Shown piece by piece: positions 28,756 to 43,795 of a stretch of 57,799 nucleotides of DNA. The notes under the pieces are model-generated. The model had not been told where the DNA came from. It did no database searches and saw only the letters and a list, made by a program, of their open reading frames with translations. The stretch lies in assembly GCF_016651255.1 (NCBI RefSeq), contig NZ_JAEKEG010000014.1, positions 1 to 57,799 on the forward strand. The letters are read 5' to 3'. The DNA is from Pseudomonas sp. TH10 (GTDB lineage: Bacteria; Pseudomonadota; Gammaproteobacteria; Pseudomonadales; Pseudomonadaceae). Position 1 is the first letter of the stretch. Each line of letters starts with the position of its first letter. The position numbers were made by a program, and so were the translations under genes.

Positions 28756-31700
28756 ATGCCGGCTTCATTCGTTCATCTACGCCTGCACACTGAATACTCG
28801 CTGGTCGACGGTCTGGTGCGGATCAAACCGCTGGTCAAGACCCTGGTCGGCATGAACATGCCTGCCGTGGCGGTCACCGACCAGAACAACATGTGTTCGC
28901 TGGTCAAATTTTATAAAAACACCATGGGCGCAGGCATCAAGCCGATCTGCGGCGCCGACCTGTGGCTGTCGAACAAGGACCCGGACGCACCGCTGAGCCG
29001 GCTCAGCCTGCTGGTGATGAACGCCAAGGGTTATCGCAACCTGACTGAGTTGATCTCGCGCGGCTTCATCGACGGCCAGCGCAATGGTTCGATCATCATC
29101 GAGCGCGAGTGGGTGGCCGAGGCCAGCGAAGGCCTGATCATGTTGTCCGCCGCCAAAGAAGGCGAGATCGGCATGGCCATGCTCAGTGGCAACCCGGCGG
29201 AAGCCGAAGCCTTGGCGCGCGAGTGGATGACGGTGTTCCCGGATCGTTTCTATCTGGAAATCCAGCGCACCAATCGCCCCAACGATGAAGAGCAACTGCA
29301 CGGCGCCGTGGCCCTGGCCGACAAACTCGGCGCGCCGCTGGTGGCGAGTAACGATGTGCGCTTCATCAAGCAGGAAGATTTTGCCGCCCACGAAACCCGC
29401 GTGTGCATCGGTGAGGGCCGCGCCCTTGACGATCCGCGGCGTTCGAAGAATTACAGCGATCAGCAATACCTGAAAAGCGCCGAGGAAATGATCGAGCTGT
29501 TCAGCGATATTCCCGACGCGATTGAAAACACCGTCGAGATCGCCAAACGCTGCAACATCGACGTGAAACTGGGCACGCACTTCCTGCCCAACTTCCCGAT
29601 CCCCGATGGCATGACCATCGACGAATATTTCCGCAAAGTGTCGTTCGACGGTCTCGAAGAACGACTGGCGGTACTGCTGCCCAAAGACACCACCGAAGAC
29701 TACGAAGCCAAGCGCCAGGTGTATGTCGACCGGTTGAATTTCGAGCTGGATATCATCATCCAGATGGGCTTCCCCGGTTACTTCCTCATCGTTATGGACT
29801 TTATCCAGTGGGCCAAGAGCAACGGCGTACCGGTAGGTCCGGGCCGTGGTTCGGGTGCCGGATCGCTGGTGGCCTACGTGCAGAAGATCACCGACCTCGA
29901 CCCGCTGGAATACGACCTGCTGTTCGAACGTTTCCTTAACCCGGAACGGGTATCGATGCCCGACTTCGACGTCGACTTCTGCATGGACGGCCGTGACCGG
30001 GTCATCGATTACGTGGCCGAAAAGTACGGCCGCAACGCGGTAAGCCAGATCATCACGTTCGGTTCCATGGCCGCCAAGGCTGTGGTGCGGGACGTGGCGC
30101 GGGTGCAGGGCAAGTCCTACGGCTTGGCCGATCGTCTGTCGAAGATGATTCCGTTCGAAGTCGGCATGACCCTGGAAAAAGCCTACGAGCAGGAAGAAAT
30201 CCTGCGTGACTTCATCAAGGTCGATGAAGAAGCGGCGGAAATCTGGGAGATGGCGCGCAAGCTTGAAGGCGTTGTGCGTAACGTCGGTAAACACGCCGGT
30301 GGTGTGGTGATCGCGCCGACCAAGCTGACCGACTTCTCGCCGATCTATTGCGACGAGGCCGGTGACGGCCTGGTAACCCAGTTCGACAAGGACGACGTTG
30401 AAGCCGCCGGTCTGGTGAAGTTCGACTTCCTCGGTCTGCGTACTCTGACGGTAATCGACTGGGCGCTGAAGACCATCAACCGCGACCGCGCCAAGGTCGA
30501 CGAGCCGCCGCTGGACATCGCGTTCATCCCGCTCGACGACAAACCGACGTACACGCTGCTGCAAAAAGCAGAAACAACGGCGGTATTCCAGCTTGAGTCG
30601 CGAGGCATGAAAGAGCTGATCAAAAAGCTCAAGCCCGACTGCCTTGAAGACTTGATCGCACTCGTGGCCCTGTTCCGTCCGGGCCCGCTGCAATCGGGCA
30701 TGGTTGATGACTTTATCAACCGTAAGCACGGTCGCGCCGAGTTGGCGTACCCGCACTCCGACTATCAGTACGAAGGACTCAAGCCAGTATTGGCGCCAAC
30801 GTACGGCATCATCCTGTATCAGGAACAGGTGATGCAGATTGCCCAGGTCATGGCCGGTTACACCCTCGGTGGCGCGGACATGCTGCGGCGGGCGATGGGT
30901 AAGAAAAAACCCGAAGAGATGGCCAAGCAGCGCGGCGGTTTCATTGAGGGTTGCAAGACCAACAATATCGACGCCGACCTCGCCGGTAACATTTTCGACC
31001 TGGTGGAAAAATTCGCCGGTTACGGCTTCAACAAGTCTCACTCCGCCGCTTACGGTCTGGTGTCGTACCAGACTGCCTGGCTGAAAACCCATTACCCGGC
31101 GCCGTTCATGGCCGCGGTACTGTCGGCGGACATGCACAACACCGACAAGGTCGTGACCTTGATCGAAGAAATTCGCACGATGAAGCTGCGTCTCGACGCG
31201 CCGGATGTGAATACTTCGGAGTTCAAGTTCACGGTGAACGACGATGGCCGCATTGTTTACGGCCTCGGCGCGATCAAAGGCGTTGGTGAAGGCCCGGTCG
31301 AGGCGATCACCGAAGCGCGTCAGGCCGGTCCGTTCAAGGATCTGTTCGACTTCTGCGCGCGGGTCGACCTCAAACGCATCAACAAGCGCACCCTCGACGG
31401 TCTGATCCGCAGCGGTGCACTGGATCGTCTCGGCCCGTTCTTCCACGATGAGCAAAAGGCTTACCAGGCCAACATCGACCGTAACCGTGCTGTGTTGCTG
31501 GCGGCGATGGAAGAAGCGATCAAGTCGGCTGAACAGACCGCGCGCACTCACGACAGTGGTCACAGCGATCTGTTTGGCGGGTTGTTTGTCGAGGAAGACG
31601 CCGACGTTTACGCCGTCCATCGCAAGGCCAAGGAGATGACCCTCAAGGAGCGCCTCAAAGGTGAGAAAGACACCTTGGGCCTGTACCTGACCGGTCACCC

Positions 31701-32277
31701 GATCGATGAATACGAAGGCGAGATTCGCCGCTTCGCCCGTCAGCGCATCATCGACCTGAAGCCTGCGCGCGATACCCAGACCGTGGCGGGGATGATCATT
31801 GCCCTGCGCGTGATGAAGAACAAAAAGGGCGACAAGATGGGCTTCATCACCCTCGACGACCGCTCCGGGCGAATCGAGGCGTCGCTGTTTGCCGAAGCTT
31901 TCCATTCCGCGCAGTCGCTGTTACAGACCGACGCGATGGTGGTGGTCGAAGGCGAAGTCAGTAACGACGACTTCTCCGGTGGCCTGCGTCTGCGGGTCAA
32001 GCGCGTGATGAGCATGGAAGATGCGCGCACCAACCTCGCCGAAAGCCTGCGCCTGAAGTTGCAAACCCAGGACCTGAAAGGCGATCAGCTACGCTGGCTG
32101 GGGGATTTGCTCAAGCGCCATCGTGGCGCATGCCCGATCACCATGGAGTACACCAGCCCGGATGCGAAGACCTTGCTGCAGTTCGGCGAGACCTGGCGAA
32201 TCGACCCGGCAGACGCCTTGATTCAGGCTCTGCGTGACCAGTTCGGGCGAGACAACGTCTTCCTCCAATACCGTTGA
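28756..32277 (+). CDS. dnaE: DNA polymerase III subunit alpha
   Basis: Replicative polymerase of 1173 residues. The N-terminal PHP domain (FVHLRLHTEYSLVDGLVRIK) is followed by the C-family palm with catalytic Asp residues in MPDFDVDFCMDGRD (D403 and D405). GPGRGSGAGSLVAYV is the nucleotide-binding segment, and an OB-fold domain sits near residues 1000-1080. No interruption is seen. It lies between rnhB and accA as in most gammaproteobacteria. Confidence 0.98.
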   Translation: MPASFVHLRLHTEYSLVDGLVRIKPLVKTLVGMNMPAVAVTDQNNMCSLVKFYKNTMGAGIKPICGADLWLSNKDPDAPLSRLSLLVMNAKGYRNLTELISRGFIDGQRNGSIIIEREWVAEASEGLIMLSAAKEGEIGMAMLSGNPAEAEALAREWMTVFPDRFYLEIQRTNRPNDEEQLHGAVALADKLGAPLVASNDVRFIKQEDFAAHETRVCIGEGRALDDPRRSKNYSDQQYLKSAEEMIELFSDIPDAIENTVEIAKRCNIDVKLGTHFLPNFPIPDGMTIDEYFRKVSFDGLEERLAVLLPKDTTEDYEAKRQVYVDRLNFELDIIIQMGFPGYFLIVMDFIQWAKSNGVPVGPGRGSGAGSLVAYVQKITDLDPLEYDLLFERFLNPERVSMPDFDVDFCMDGRDRVIDYVAEKYGRNAVSQIITFGSMAAKAVVRDVARVQGKSYGLADRLSKMIPFEVGMTLEKAYEQEEILRDFIKVDEEAAEIWEMARKLEGVVRNVGKHAGGVVIAPTKLTDFSPIYCDEAGDGLVTQFDKDDVEAAGLVKFDFLGLRTLTVIDWALKTINRDRAKVDEPPLDIAFIPLDDKPTYTLLQKAETTAVFQLESRGMKELIKKLKPDCLEDLIALVALFRPGPLQSGMVDDFINRKHGRAELAYPHSDYQYEGLKPVLAPTYGIILYQEQVMQIAQVMAGYTLGGADMLRRAMGKKKPEEMAKQRGGFIEGCKTNNIDADLAGNIFDLVEKFAGYGFNKSHSAAYGLVSYQTAWLKTHYPAPFMAAVLSADMHNTDKVVTLIEEIRTMKLRLDAPDVNTSEFKFTVNDDGRIVYGLGAIKGVGEGPVEAITEARQAGPFKDLFDFCARVDLKRINKRTLDGLIRSGALDRLGPFFHDEQKAYQANIDRNRAVLLAAMEEAIKSAEQTARTHDSGHSDLFGGLFVEEDADVYAVHRKAKEMTLKERLKGEKDTLGLYLTGHPIDEYEGEIRRFARQRIIDLKPARDTQTVAGMIIALRVMKNKKGDKMGFITLDDRSGRIEASLFAEAFHSAQSLLQTDAMVVVEGEVSNDDFSGGLRLRVKRVMSMEDARTNLAESLRLKLQTQDLKGDQLRWLGDLLKRHRGACPITMEYTSPDAKTLLQFGETWRIDPADALIQALRDQFGRDNVFLQYR

Positions 32278-32416
32278 CCGGCGAGCGCCATCATGGCGCC
32301 CGCCCGCAACCTGAATTTTTAATCTCGACCTCAGCGCGCCTCTCCCTTAAGGTAGGGCGCGAATAGACAACCGGCCGGCCCAAGCTCATTTGGGACACGA
32401 CCCAAGACGGACGCCT

Positions 32417-33364
32417 ATGAACCCGAATTTTCTAGATTTCGAACAGCCGATCGCCGACCTGCAAGCCAAGATCGAAGAGTTGCGCTTGGTCGGTAATGAC
32501 AATTCGCTGAATATCGGCGATGAGATCTCCCGCCTGCAGGACAAGAGCAAAACGCTGACCGAAGACATCTTCGGCAAGCTGACCAGCTGGCAGATCGCTC
32601 GCCTGGCGCGTCACCCGAAACGCCCGTACACCCTGGACTACATCGAGCACATCTTCACCGAGTTCGACGAACTGCACGGCGACCGTCACTTTTCCGACGA
32701 CGCGGCCATCGTGGGCGGCATTGCCCGTCTGGACGACCAGCCGGTGATGATCATCGGTCACCAGAAAGGCCGCGAAGTGCGCGAGAAGGTACGCCGCAAC
32801 TTCGGTATGCCGCGTCCGGAAGGCTACCGCAAGGCCTGCCGCCTGATGGAAATGGCCGAGCGCTTCAAAATGCCGATCCTGACCTTCATCGACACTCCGG
32901 GTGCTTACCCAGGTATCGACGCTGAAGAGCGCAACCAGAGCGAAGCCATCGCCTGGAACCTGCGTGTGATGTCGCGTCTGAAGACCCCGATCATCGCCAC
33001 CGTCATCGGTGAAGGTGGTTCCGGCGGTGCTCTGGCGATTGGCGTCTGCGATCAGCTGAACATGCTGCAGTATTCGACCTACGCGGTGATCTCGCCGGAA
33101 GGTTGCGCATCGATTCTGTGGAAAACCGCCGAAAAAGCACCGGATGCTGCCGAAGCGATGGGCATCACCGCCGAGCGCCTGAAAGGCCTGGGTATCGTCG
33201 ACAAGGTGATCGGCGAGCCTCTGGGCGGTGCGCACCGTGATCCGGCGACTGCTGCCGCATCGATCCGTGCGGAGCTGAGCTCGCAACTGGCAATGCTGAA
33301 GAAGTTCGATAACGAAGCACTGCTGAAGCGCCGTTATGATCGACTGATGAGCTACGGCCTCTAA
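32417..33364 (+). CDS. accA: Acetyl-CoA carboxylase carboxyltransferase subunit alpha
   Basis: With AccD, transfers carboxyl from biotin-BCCP to acetyl-CoA to make malonyl-CoA. The start [20 protein letters not shown] gives 315 residues; the upstream ATG at 32390 adds a non-family tail. The crotonase-like fold includes [19 protein letters not shown] and [19 protein letters not shown] (oxyanion region). Confidence 0.97.
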   Translation: MNPNFLDFEQPIADLQAKIEELRLVGNDNSLNIGDEISRLQDKSKTLTEDIFGKLTSWQIARLARHPKRPYTLDYIEHIFTEFDELHGDRHFSDDAAIVGGIARLDDQPVMIIGHQKGREVREKVRRNFGMPRPEGYRKACRLMEMAERFKMPILTFIDTPGAYPGIDAEERNQSEAIAWNLRVMSRLKTPIIATVIGEGGSGGALAIGVCDQLNMLQYSTYAVISPEGCASILWKTAEKAPDAAEAMGITAERLKGLGIVDKVIGEPLGGAHRDPATAAASIRAELSSQLAMLKKFDNEALLKRRYDRLMSYGL

Positions 33365-33382
33365 GTCGAAGCGCGATACCCA

Positions 33383-33472
33383 TGTGGGAGCGAGCCTGCT
33401 CGCGAAAGCGGTATAACACTCGACGAATGAGTTGAATGTTAAACCGTCTTCGCGAGCAGGCTCGCTCCCACA
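33383..33472. repeat. REP inverted pair between accA and tilS
   Basis: TGTGGGAGCGAGCCTGCTCG (33383) and its perfect 24-base complement ending at 33472 enclose a 42-base spacer. It is the GAGCAGGCTCGCTCC REP type and separates two genes read in the same direction. Confidence 0.92.
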
Positions 33473-33495
33473 TTTGTTTGGGTGGTTTGAACGAT

Positions 33496-34820
33496 ATGAG
33501 TCAGCCCATGACTGATCTGCCTGCAAGGTTGCTCCTGAACCTTACGCCCTGGCGCAATGCCGCTCGTTGGCACATCGCCTTCTCCGGCGGACTCGACTCC
33601 ACCGTCCTGCTGCATCTGCTCGCCCATCTCGCAAAAAACACTCCCTGCCGGCGCTGAGCGCCATCCATGTCCATCACGGCCTCCAGGCTGCGGCTGACGC
33701 GTGGCCGCAGCATTGCCGGACAGTCTGCAACGAGCTGGGTGTGCCCCTGCAGGTCGTTCGCGTGCAGGTGGAGCCCGGCGCCAGCCTCGAGCGCGCCGCC
33801 CGGGAAGCTCGCTATAGGGCGTTCGTGGTGGCGACTGGGGCCGGCGAGTTACTGCTGACTGCGCAGCACCGCGACGATCAGGCCGAAACCCTGTTGTTTC
33901 GGTTGATGCGCGGGGCCGGGGTGCGCGGCCTGGCGGGAATGCCTTCACAGCGAACCCTGGGGCGCGGCCATCTGTTGCGTCCGTTGCTCGATGTCACTCG
34001 CGGCGAGCTCGAGTTCTACGCGGCCGAGCATCAGTTGCGCTGGATCGATGACCCTTCGAACCAGGATCGGCAGTTCTCGCGCAACTACCTGCGTCATCAG
34101 GTTTTGCCGGTCATGATCGAGCGCTGGCCGCAAGCGGTGACTACCATGGCTCGCAGCGCGGCACACCTGCGGGAAGCGCAGGACTTGCTTGATGAGCTGG
34201 CGCACATGGATCTGGCCAGCGCCCGCACGGCCAGTGATTTCGACTGGTTGGGCGTGCCCTCGCTGGAGTTGGCAGCGCTTGCGCGACTTTCCGCCGCGCG
34301 CCAGCGCAATGCGCTGAGTGGCTGGCTTGCGGCACTCACCCAGCTGCCCGACAGCGACCATTGGTCGGGTTGGGAGAACCTGCGCGATGCCGCCCCCGAT
34401 GCCCGGCCGATCTGGCGCCTTGCCCAGGGCGAATTGCATCGCACGGGCGGGCGGATCTGGTGGTTGGCCGGCAGCTGGCTACGTCCGGCAACCGACGCCG
34501 TAGCCTGGAATGATCCCTCCCAGCCACTGGTGCTGACGGATAACGGCGTGCTCAATTTCAACGGCCGGATTCCCGATGGTCCGTTGCAAATCCGCTATCG
34601 TCAGGGGGAGGCCATGGCTGTGGCCGACCGAGGTCATCGCGACCTCAAGCGCCTGCTTAATGAGCGTGCCGTGCCGGGCTTCCTGCGTGGCAGATTGCCG
34701 CTGCTGTTTCGCGGTGCAGAATTGCTCGCGGTGGCGAACCTGCCGGGTCTTGATGGCAATGTGCGGGAAGGCTGGAAATTGCATTGGCAGCCAACAGACG
34801 AAGATCAAGGTTTGAGATGA
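33496..34820 (+). CDS. tilS: tRNA(Ile)-lysidine synthetase TilS, interrupted by a -1 frameshift
   Basis: Converts C34 of the CAU-anticodon tRNA-Ile to lysidine so that it reads AUA. The start MSQPMTDLPARLLLNLTPWR leads to the PP-loop SGGLDS (residues 30-35). The frame then stops early after HLAKNTPCRR. Adding one base in the A6 run at 33633-33638 gives HLAKKHSLPALSAIHVHHGL and continues to 34820 (QHRDDQAETLLFRLMRGAG, SNQDRQFSRNYLRHQVLP), for 441 residues, a normal length. The gene is essential in most bacteria, so an assembly error is likely. Confidence 0.9.
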
Positions 34821-34840
34821 AAGGGGCATTCCGGTAGACT
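34812..34840 (+). promoter_or_regulatory. Sigma-70 promoter for pyrG
   Basis: TTGAGA (34812-34817) and TAGACT (34835-34840) are separated by exactly 17 bases and overlap the tilS stop. A start near 34847 would give a pyrG leader of about 248 bases. Confidence 0.6.
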
Positions 34841-34846
34841 ACGCTC

Positions 34847-37577
<2,731 letters not shown>

Positions 37578-37595
37578 CACTCAATTCTCCGGTAA

Positions 37596-39023
<1,428 letters not shown>

Positions 39024-39104
39024 GCGGAAACTGATAAAAGGACACCGGATTGTGTCGAAAAAGTCGTGACAGCGATGGATTTGCCACTAATCTGATGCCT
39101 TAAC

Positions 39105-39137
39105 AGCACAAGCCTGGATCTTTCCAGGCTTCGTGCT
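39105..39137 (+). terminator. Hairpin after eno
   Basis: AGCACAAGCCTGG pairs with CCAGGCTTCGTGCT around ATCTTT, with one mismatch. There is no long T tract, so its terminator strength is uncertain. Confidence 0.55.
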
Positions 39138-39195
39138 ATCAGATGCTTCAAAGTTTTAGCGTGGCTGTCTTTTTTCACTGGATACCTGATATTCG

Positions 39196-39474
39196 ATGCG
39201 CAGTCCCAATTGGTTGTTTCTCGTTTTGCTCCTGTTGCTGGCTGGCCTGCAGTACCGCCTTTGGGTGGGTAATGGCAGCCTGGCGCAAGTGGCCGAGCTG
39301 ACTCAGCAGATCGCCGATCAGCACGCTGAGAACGAGGGTTTGCTGGAGCGCAACCGAGTGATGGACGCTGAAGTCAGTGAGCTGAAAAAAGGCATGGAGA
39401 CCGTTGAAGAACGGGCTCGTCACGAGTTGGGCATGGTCAAGGACGGCGAAACCCTTTACCAGTTGGCCCAATGA
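39196..39474 (+). CDS. ftsB: Cell division protein FtsB
   Basis: Small bitopic divisome protein that bridges FtsL and FtsQ. It has 92 residues: a short N-terminus, one membrane helix (NWLFLVLLLLLAGLQYRLWV), then a coiled coil (LAQVAELTQQIADQHAENEG) and a C-terminal ARHELGMVKDGETLYQL, typical of the family. It overlaps ispD by ATGA, a pairing found across gammaproteobacteria. Confidence 0.94.
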   Translation: MRSPNWLFLVLLLLLAGLQYRLWVGNGSLAQVAELTQQIADQHAENEGLLERNRVMDAEVSELKKGMETVEERARHELGMVKDGETLYQLAQ

Positions 39475-40178
39475 TCAATTCTCTGCCGGCCTTCTGGGCC
39501 GTGATTCCTGCCGCGGGCGTCGGTGCCCGAATGGCCGCGGACCGTCCCAAGCAGTACTTGCAACTGGGCGGGCGCACAATTCTCGAACACAGCCTCGGCT
39601 GTTTCCTCGATCACCCGAGCCTCCGAGGCCTGGTGGTCAGTCTTGCTGTCGATGATCCTTATTGGCCGAACCTGGCGAGCGCCAGCGATCCGCGTATTCA
39701 GCGGGTTGAGGGCGGTGCCGAGCGTTCAGGCTCGGTGCTCAATGCCTTGCTGCACCTGCATGCATTGGGCGCTGATGATGAAGATTGGGTGCTGGTACAC
39801 GACGCCGCTCGACCGAACCTGGCCCGTGATGATCTCGATAAGTTGCTGAGTGAACTGGCGGATGATCCGGTCGGTGGGCTGCTGGCGGTGCCGGCGCGCG
39901 ATACGTTGAAACGGGTCGACAAGCAGGGGCGTGTGGTTGAAACCGTAGATCGCAGTGTGATCTGGCAGGCGTATACGCCGCAGATGTTTCGCCTGGGTGC
40001 ACTGCATCGTGCGCTGGCTGACAGCCTGGTGGCAGATGCAGTTATCACCGATGAAGCGTCGGCGATGGAGTGGGCGGGGTTGGCGCCGCGTCTGATTGAA
40101 GGTCGCTCCGACAATCTAAAGGTTACCCGCCCCGAAGATCTGGAGTGGTTGCGTCAGCGTTGGGCTCACCGGCGCTAA
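39471..40178 (+). CDS. ispD: 2-C-methyl-D-erythritol 4-phosphate cytidylyltransferase
   Basis: Third MEP-pathway step, activating MEP with CTP. It has 235 residues. WAVIPAAGVGARMAADRPKQ is the CTP-binding loop, VLVHDAARPNLARDDL is conserved, and TDEASAMEWAGL is near the C-terminus. It ends in a bidirectional hairpin before the opposed LysR gene. ispF, often fused or adjacent elsewhere, is 3 kb away here. Confidence 0.97.
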   Translation: MINSLPAFWAVIPAAGVGARMAADRPKQYLQLGGRTILEHSLGCFLDHPSLRGLVVSLAVDDPYWPNLASASDPRIQRVEGGAERSGSVLNALLHLHALGADDEDWVLVHDAARPNLARDDLDKLLSELADDPVGGLLAVPARDTLKRVDKQGRVVETVDRSVIWQAYTPQMFRLGALHRALADSLVADAVITDEASAMEWAGLAPRLIEGRSDNLKVTRPEDLEWLRQRWAHRR

Positions 40179-40217
40179 AGATCGTCTGAACGCGGCCCGA
40201 GCCTTCGGACGATCTTT
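40177..40217. terminator. Bidirectional hairpin between ispD and the LysR gene
   Basis: AAAGATCGTCTGAA pairs with TTCGGACGATCTTT (14 bp with one wobble) around a GC-rich loop. The A and T ends suit termination from both sides, and the ispD stop TAA lies at its left edge. Confidence 0.8.
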
Positions 40218-40230
40218 GATCTTCAAACCA

Positions 40231-41126
40231 TCAACCCCGATACTCGGGCCTCTTGGCCAACCCTTCCTTAAGAAAATCCACCAACTTGCGCACCTTCGGC
40301 GACAGATGCCGCTGCTGCGGATACAGCGCCCACACCGCCGTATTCGGCGGCTGATGCGCCTCCAGCAACGAAATCAGCGCACCACTGTGCAGATGCTCCA
40401 GCACGTAATAGTCCGGCAACTGACACAACCCGACCCCTGTAACGCTGCGTCCAGCACCGCTTGCCCACTGTTGCAGCGCCAGTTGCCCTGCACCCGCTGG
40501 GAAAACTCTCGCCCGTTCTGCTCCAGTTGCCACAGGTCGGAACTGCCGATCAGGCAATTATGCCGGCTCAGTTCAGACAGGCTGTGTGGGCGACCGTAGC
40601 GTTCGACGTAGGACGGCGATGCACACAGGTACATGCGCCGAGGCGCCAGCCGAGTGGCGACCAGCCGCGAATCCTGCAGTCGGCCCAGTCGAATCGCCAG
40701 ATCCAGCCCTTCATGCACCAGATCGAGTTGGCGGTTGCTCAATTCGATATCGATGCGCAATTGGGGATACAGCCCCATGAACCTTGTCACCAGCGGCACG
40801 ATAAATCGCTCGCCGTAAGCCACCGCGCAGGTCATGCGCAACATGCCTTTCGGTTCGCTGGTCAGGTCGCCGACGGCGCGCAATGCTTCCTCGCGACCAT
40901 CCTGCAAGCGCTGGCAATGTTGCAGGAACGTCTGGCCGGCCTCAGTCAACGTTACCCGCCGGGTACTGCGATACAGCAGGCGGGTCTGCAGACGCTCCTC
41001 CAGTCGTACGATTTGTCGACTGATGTGGGAGGAAGAAACCCCGAGGCGTTCGGCCGCAGCGGTGAACTGGCTGCATTCGGCGACGGCGACGAACTCGTCA
41101 ATGCCTTCCCAGCGATTTTCGGACAT
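40231..41126 (-). CDS. LysR-family regulator next to adhC (GfnR-like), with a C-terminal frameshift
   Basis: The N-terminal winged helix is SENRWEGIDEFVAVAECSQF then FTAAAERLGVSSSHISRQIV. The effector domain follows to ALQG, where the frame fails at the CCCC run 40434-40437 (GGGG on the coding strand). One more G restores VGLCQLPDYYVLEHLHSGAL and LSPKVRKLVDFLKEGLAKRP, giving 298 residues, normal for LysR. Without it the protein loses about 68 native residues and gains a false tail. It is divergent from adhC-fghA, the same layout as P. aeruginosa GfnR, a regulator of formaldehyde genes; orthology is inferred from position. Confidence 0.85.
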
Positions 41127-41162
41127 CGGGATTATCCCTGTATGGCAATAATGTTTTGCTTT

Positions 41163-41188
41163 TGGCCAGATTATTCATCGTCTGGCCA
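41163..41188. promoter_or_regulatory. Inverted repeat in the LysR-adhC intergenic region (candidate operator)
   Basis: TGGCCAGA and TCTGGCCA form perfect 8-base arms with a 10-base spacer, midway between the divergent starts at 41126 and 41244. The position and dyad fit a LysR-type binding site controlling both genes, though the T-N11-A core is not obvious. Confidence 0.6.
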
Positions 41189-41225
41189 TGTATTACACTC
41201 CTTGTCTGGTTTTTTTATTCAATGA

Positions 41226-42356
<1,131 letters not shown>

Positions 42357-42421
42357 TCAATCGCCGGGATATGGCGACACGTCGTGAAGGCGTGTTGCCG
42401 TGACCGCGTAGGAGTCTTTAC

Positions 42422-43267
42422 ATGAGTCTGGAAAATATCTCCTGTCAGAAGAGTTTTGGCGGTTGGCACAAGCGTTATCGCCATCGTTCCGATGTGCTCG
42501 GTTGCGACATGGTGTTCGCTGTCTATCTGCCACCGCAGGCAGAGCAGGGCGGCAAGCTGCCGGTGCTGTACTGGTTGTCGGGCCTGACCTGCACTGATGA
42601 GAACTTCATGCACAAGGCCGGCGCCCTGCGCATGGCGGCTGAACTCGGTTTGATCATCGTCGCCCCGGACACCAGTCCACGCGGCGCGGATGTGCCGGGC
42701 GATCCGGATGGCGCATGGGATTTCGGCCTTGGCGCCGGGTTCTATCTGAATGCCACGCAGGAACCTTGGTCGCGACACTATCGGATGCATGACTATGTCG
42801 TGCAGGAATTGCCTTCACTGGTTGAAGCGCATTTCCCTGCGTCGGACCAACGCAGCATCAGCGGCCACTCCATGGGCGGCCATGGCGCGCTGGTCTGCGC
42901 ATTGCGTAATCCGGGGCGTTATCAATCGGTGTCGGCATTTTCGCCCATCAACAATCCGATGGATTGCCCGTGGGGTCAGAAGGCATTTTCCCGTTACCTG
43001 GGCGAAGACCGTTCGAAGTGGAAGGAGTGGGATGCCTGCGCGCTGATCGCCGACGCGGATGAAAAGCTGCCGCTATTGGTCGATCAAGGTGATCGTGACG
43101 ACTTCCTCGCCACCCAGCTCAAACCCGAGGCACTGCAACAAGCGGCAAAACAGGCGGGCCACCCGCTGACGTTGCGCCTGCAACCGGGCTACGACCACAG
43201 CTATTTCTTCATCTCAAGCTTCATAGACGACCACTTGCAGCATCACGGGCGTGCTCTAAACGCCTAA
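42422..43267 (+). CDS. fghA: S-formylglutathione hydrolase
   Basis: Serine esterase releasing formate and glutathione from S-formylglutathione. It has 281 residues. The nucleophile is in [15 protein letters not shown], with the Asp in [11 protein letters not shown] and the His in [20 protein letters not shown] precedes the start. With adhC it completes formaldehyde detoxification. Confidence 0.96.
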   Translation: MSLENISCQKSFGGWHKRYRHRSDVLGCDMVFAVYLPPQAEQGGKLPVLYWLSGLTCTDENFMHKAGALRMAAELGLIIVAPDTSPRGADVPGDPDGAWDFGLGAGFYLNATQEPWSRHYRMHDYVVQELPSLVEAHFPASDQRSISGHSMGGHGALVCALRNPGRYQSVSAFSPINNPMDCPWGQKAFSRYLGEDRSKWKEWDACALIADADEKLPLLVDQGDRDDFLATQLKPEALQQAAKQAGHPLTLRLQPGYDHSYFFISSFIDDHLQHHGRALNA

Positions 43268-43291
43268 TGTGCTGCAAAGCAGGTAGAATCA

Positions 43292-43321
43292 CGCCCTGAC
43301 AAAAATCGGGGCGTTTTTTTT
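43292..43321 (+). terminator. Terminator-like hairpin whose T tract abuts the ispF start codon
   Basis: CGCCCTGA pairs with TCGGGGCG (one mismatch) around CAAAAA and is followed by T9 up to 43321; the ispF ATG is 43322-43324. It would end adhC-fghA transcripts. An upstream TAGAAT (43284-43289) could be a -10 for ispF. Confidence 0.75.
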
Positions 43322-43795
43322 ATGCGTATTGGCCACGGCTATGATGTGCACCGTTTCGCTGAAGGCGATTTCATTACTCTGGGCGGCGTGCGCATCGCAC
43401 ACAGCTTCGGGCTGCTCGCTCACTCCGACGGTGACGTCCTGCTGCACGCCTTGAGTGATGCCTTGCTCGGCGCTGCTGCGCTGGGCGATATCGGCAAACA
43501 CTTCCCGGACACCGACCCGCAATTCAAGGGCGCCGACAGCCGTGCGCTATTGCGTCATGTGGTCGCGCTGATCCACGCCAAAGGCTGGAAAGTCGGCAAC
43601 GTCGACAACACCATCGTCGCCCAGGCGCCAAAAATGGCCCCGCATATCGAATCGATGCGCGCGCTGATCGCTGCGGATCTACAAGTTGAGTTGGATCAAG
43701 TGAACGTGAAAGCTACCACCACCGAGAAGCTTGGCTTTGTCGGTCGCGAAGAAGGCATTGCCGTGCACACCGTTGCCTTGTTGCTGCGCGCATGA
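43322..43795 (+). CDS. ispF: 2-C-methyl-D-erythritol 2,4-cyclodiphosphate synthase
   Basis: Fifth MEP-pathway step, cyclising CDP-ME 2-phosphate. It has 157 residues. Metal ligands are in [11 protein letters not shown] (Asp-X-His) and [19 protein letters not shown]. The C-terminal [17 protein letters not shown] binds the cytidine. No ordinary ribosome site precedes the ATG: the upstream bases are T9, then GGGGCG in the hairpin arm. It overlaps truD by ATGA. Confidence 0.97.
   Translation: MRIGHGYDVHRFAEGDFITLGGVRIAHSFGLLAHSDGDVLLHALSDALLGAAALGDIGKHFPDTDPQFKGADSRALLRHVVALIHAKGWKVGNVDNTIVAQAPKMAPHIESMRALIAADLQVELDQVNVKATTTEKLGFVGREEGIAVHTVALLLRA

Noticed and set aside
28777..31905. A 1042-codon open frame antisense to dnaE
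   Set aside because: The same codon-bias shadow. Its composition (rich in His, Val, Gln, Arg and Asp without hydrophobic pattern) is not protein-like, and dnaE is clearly the gene.
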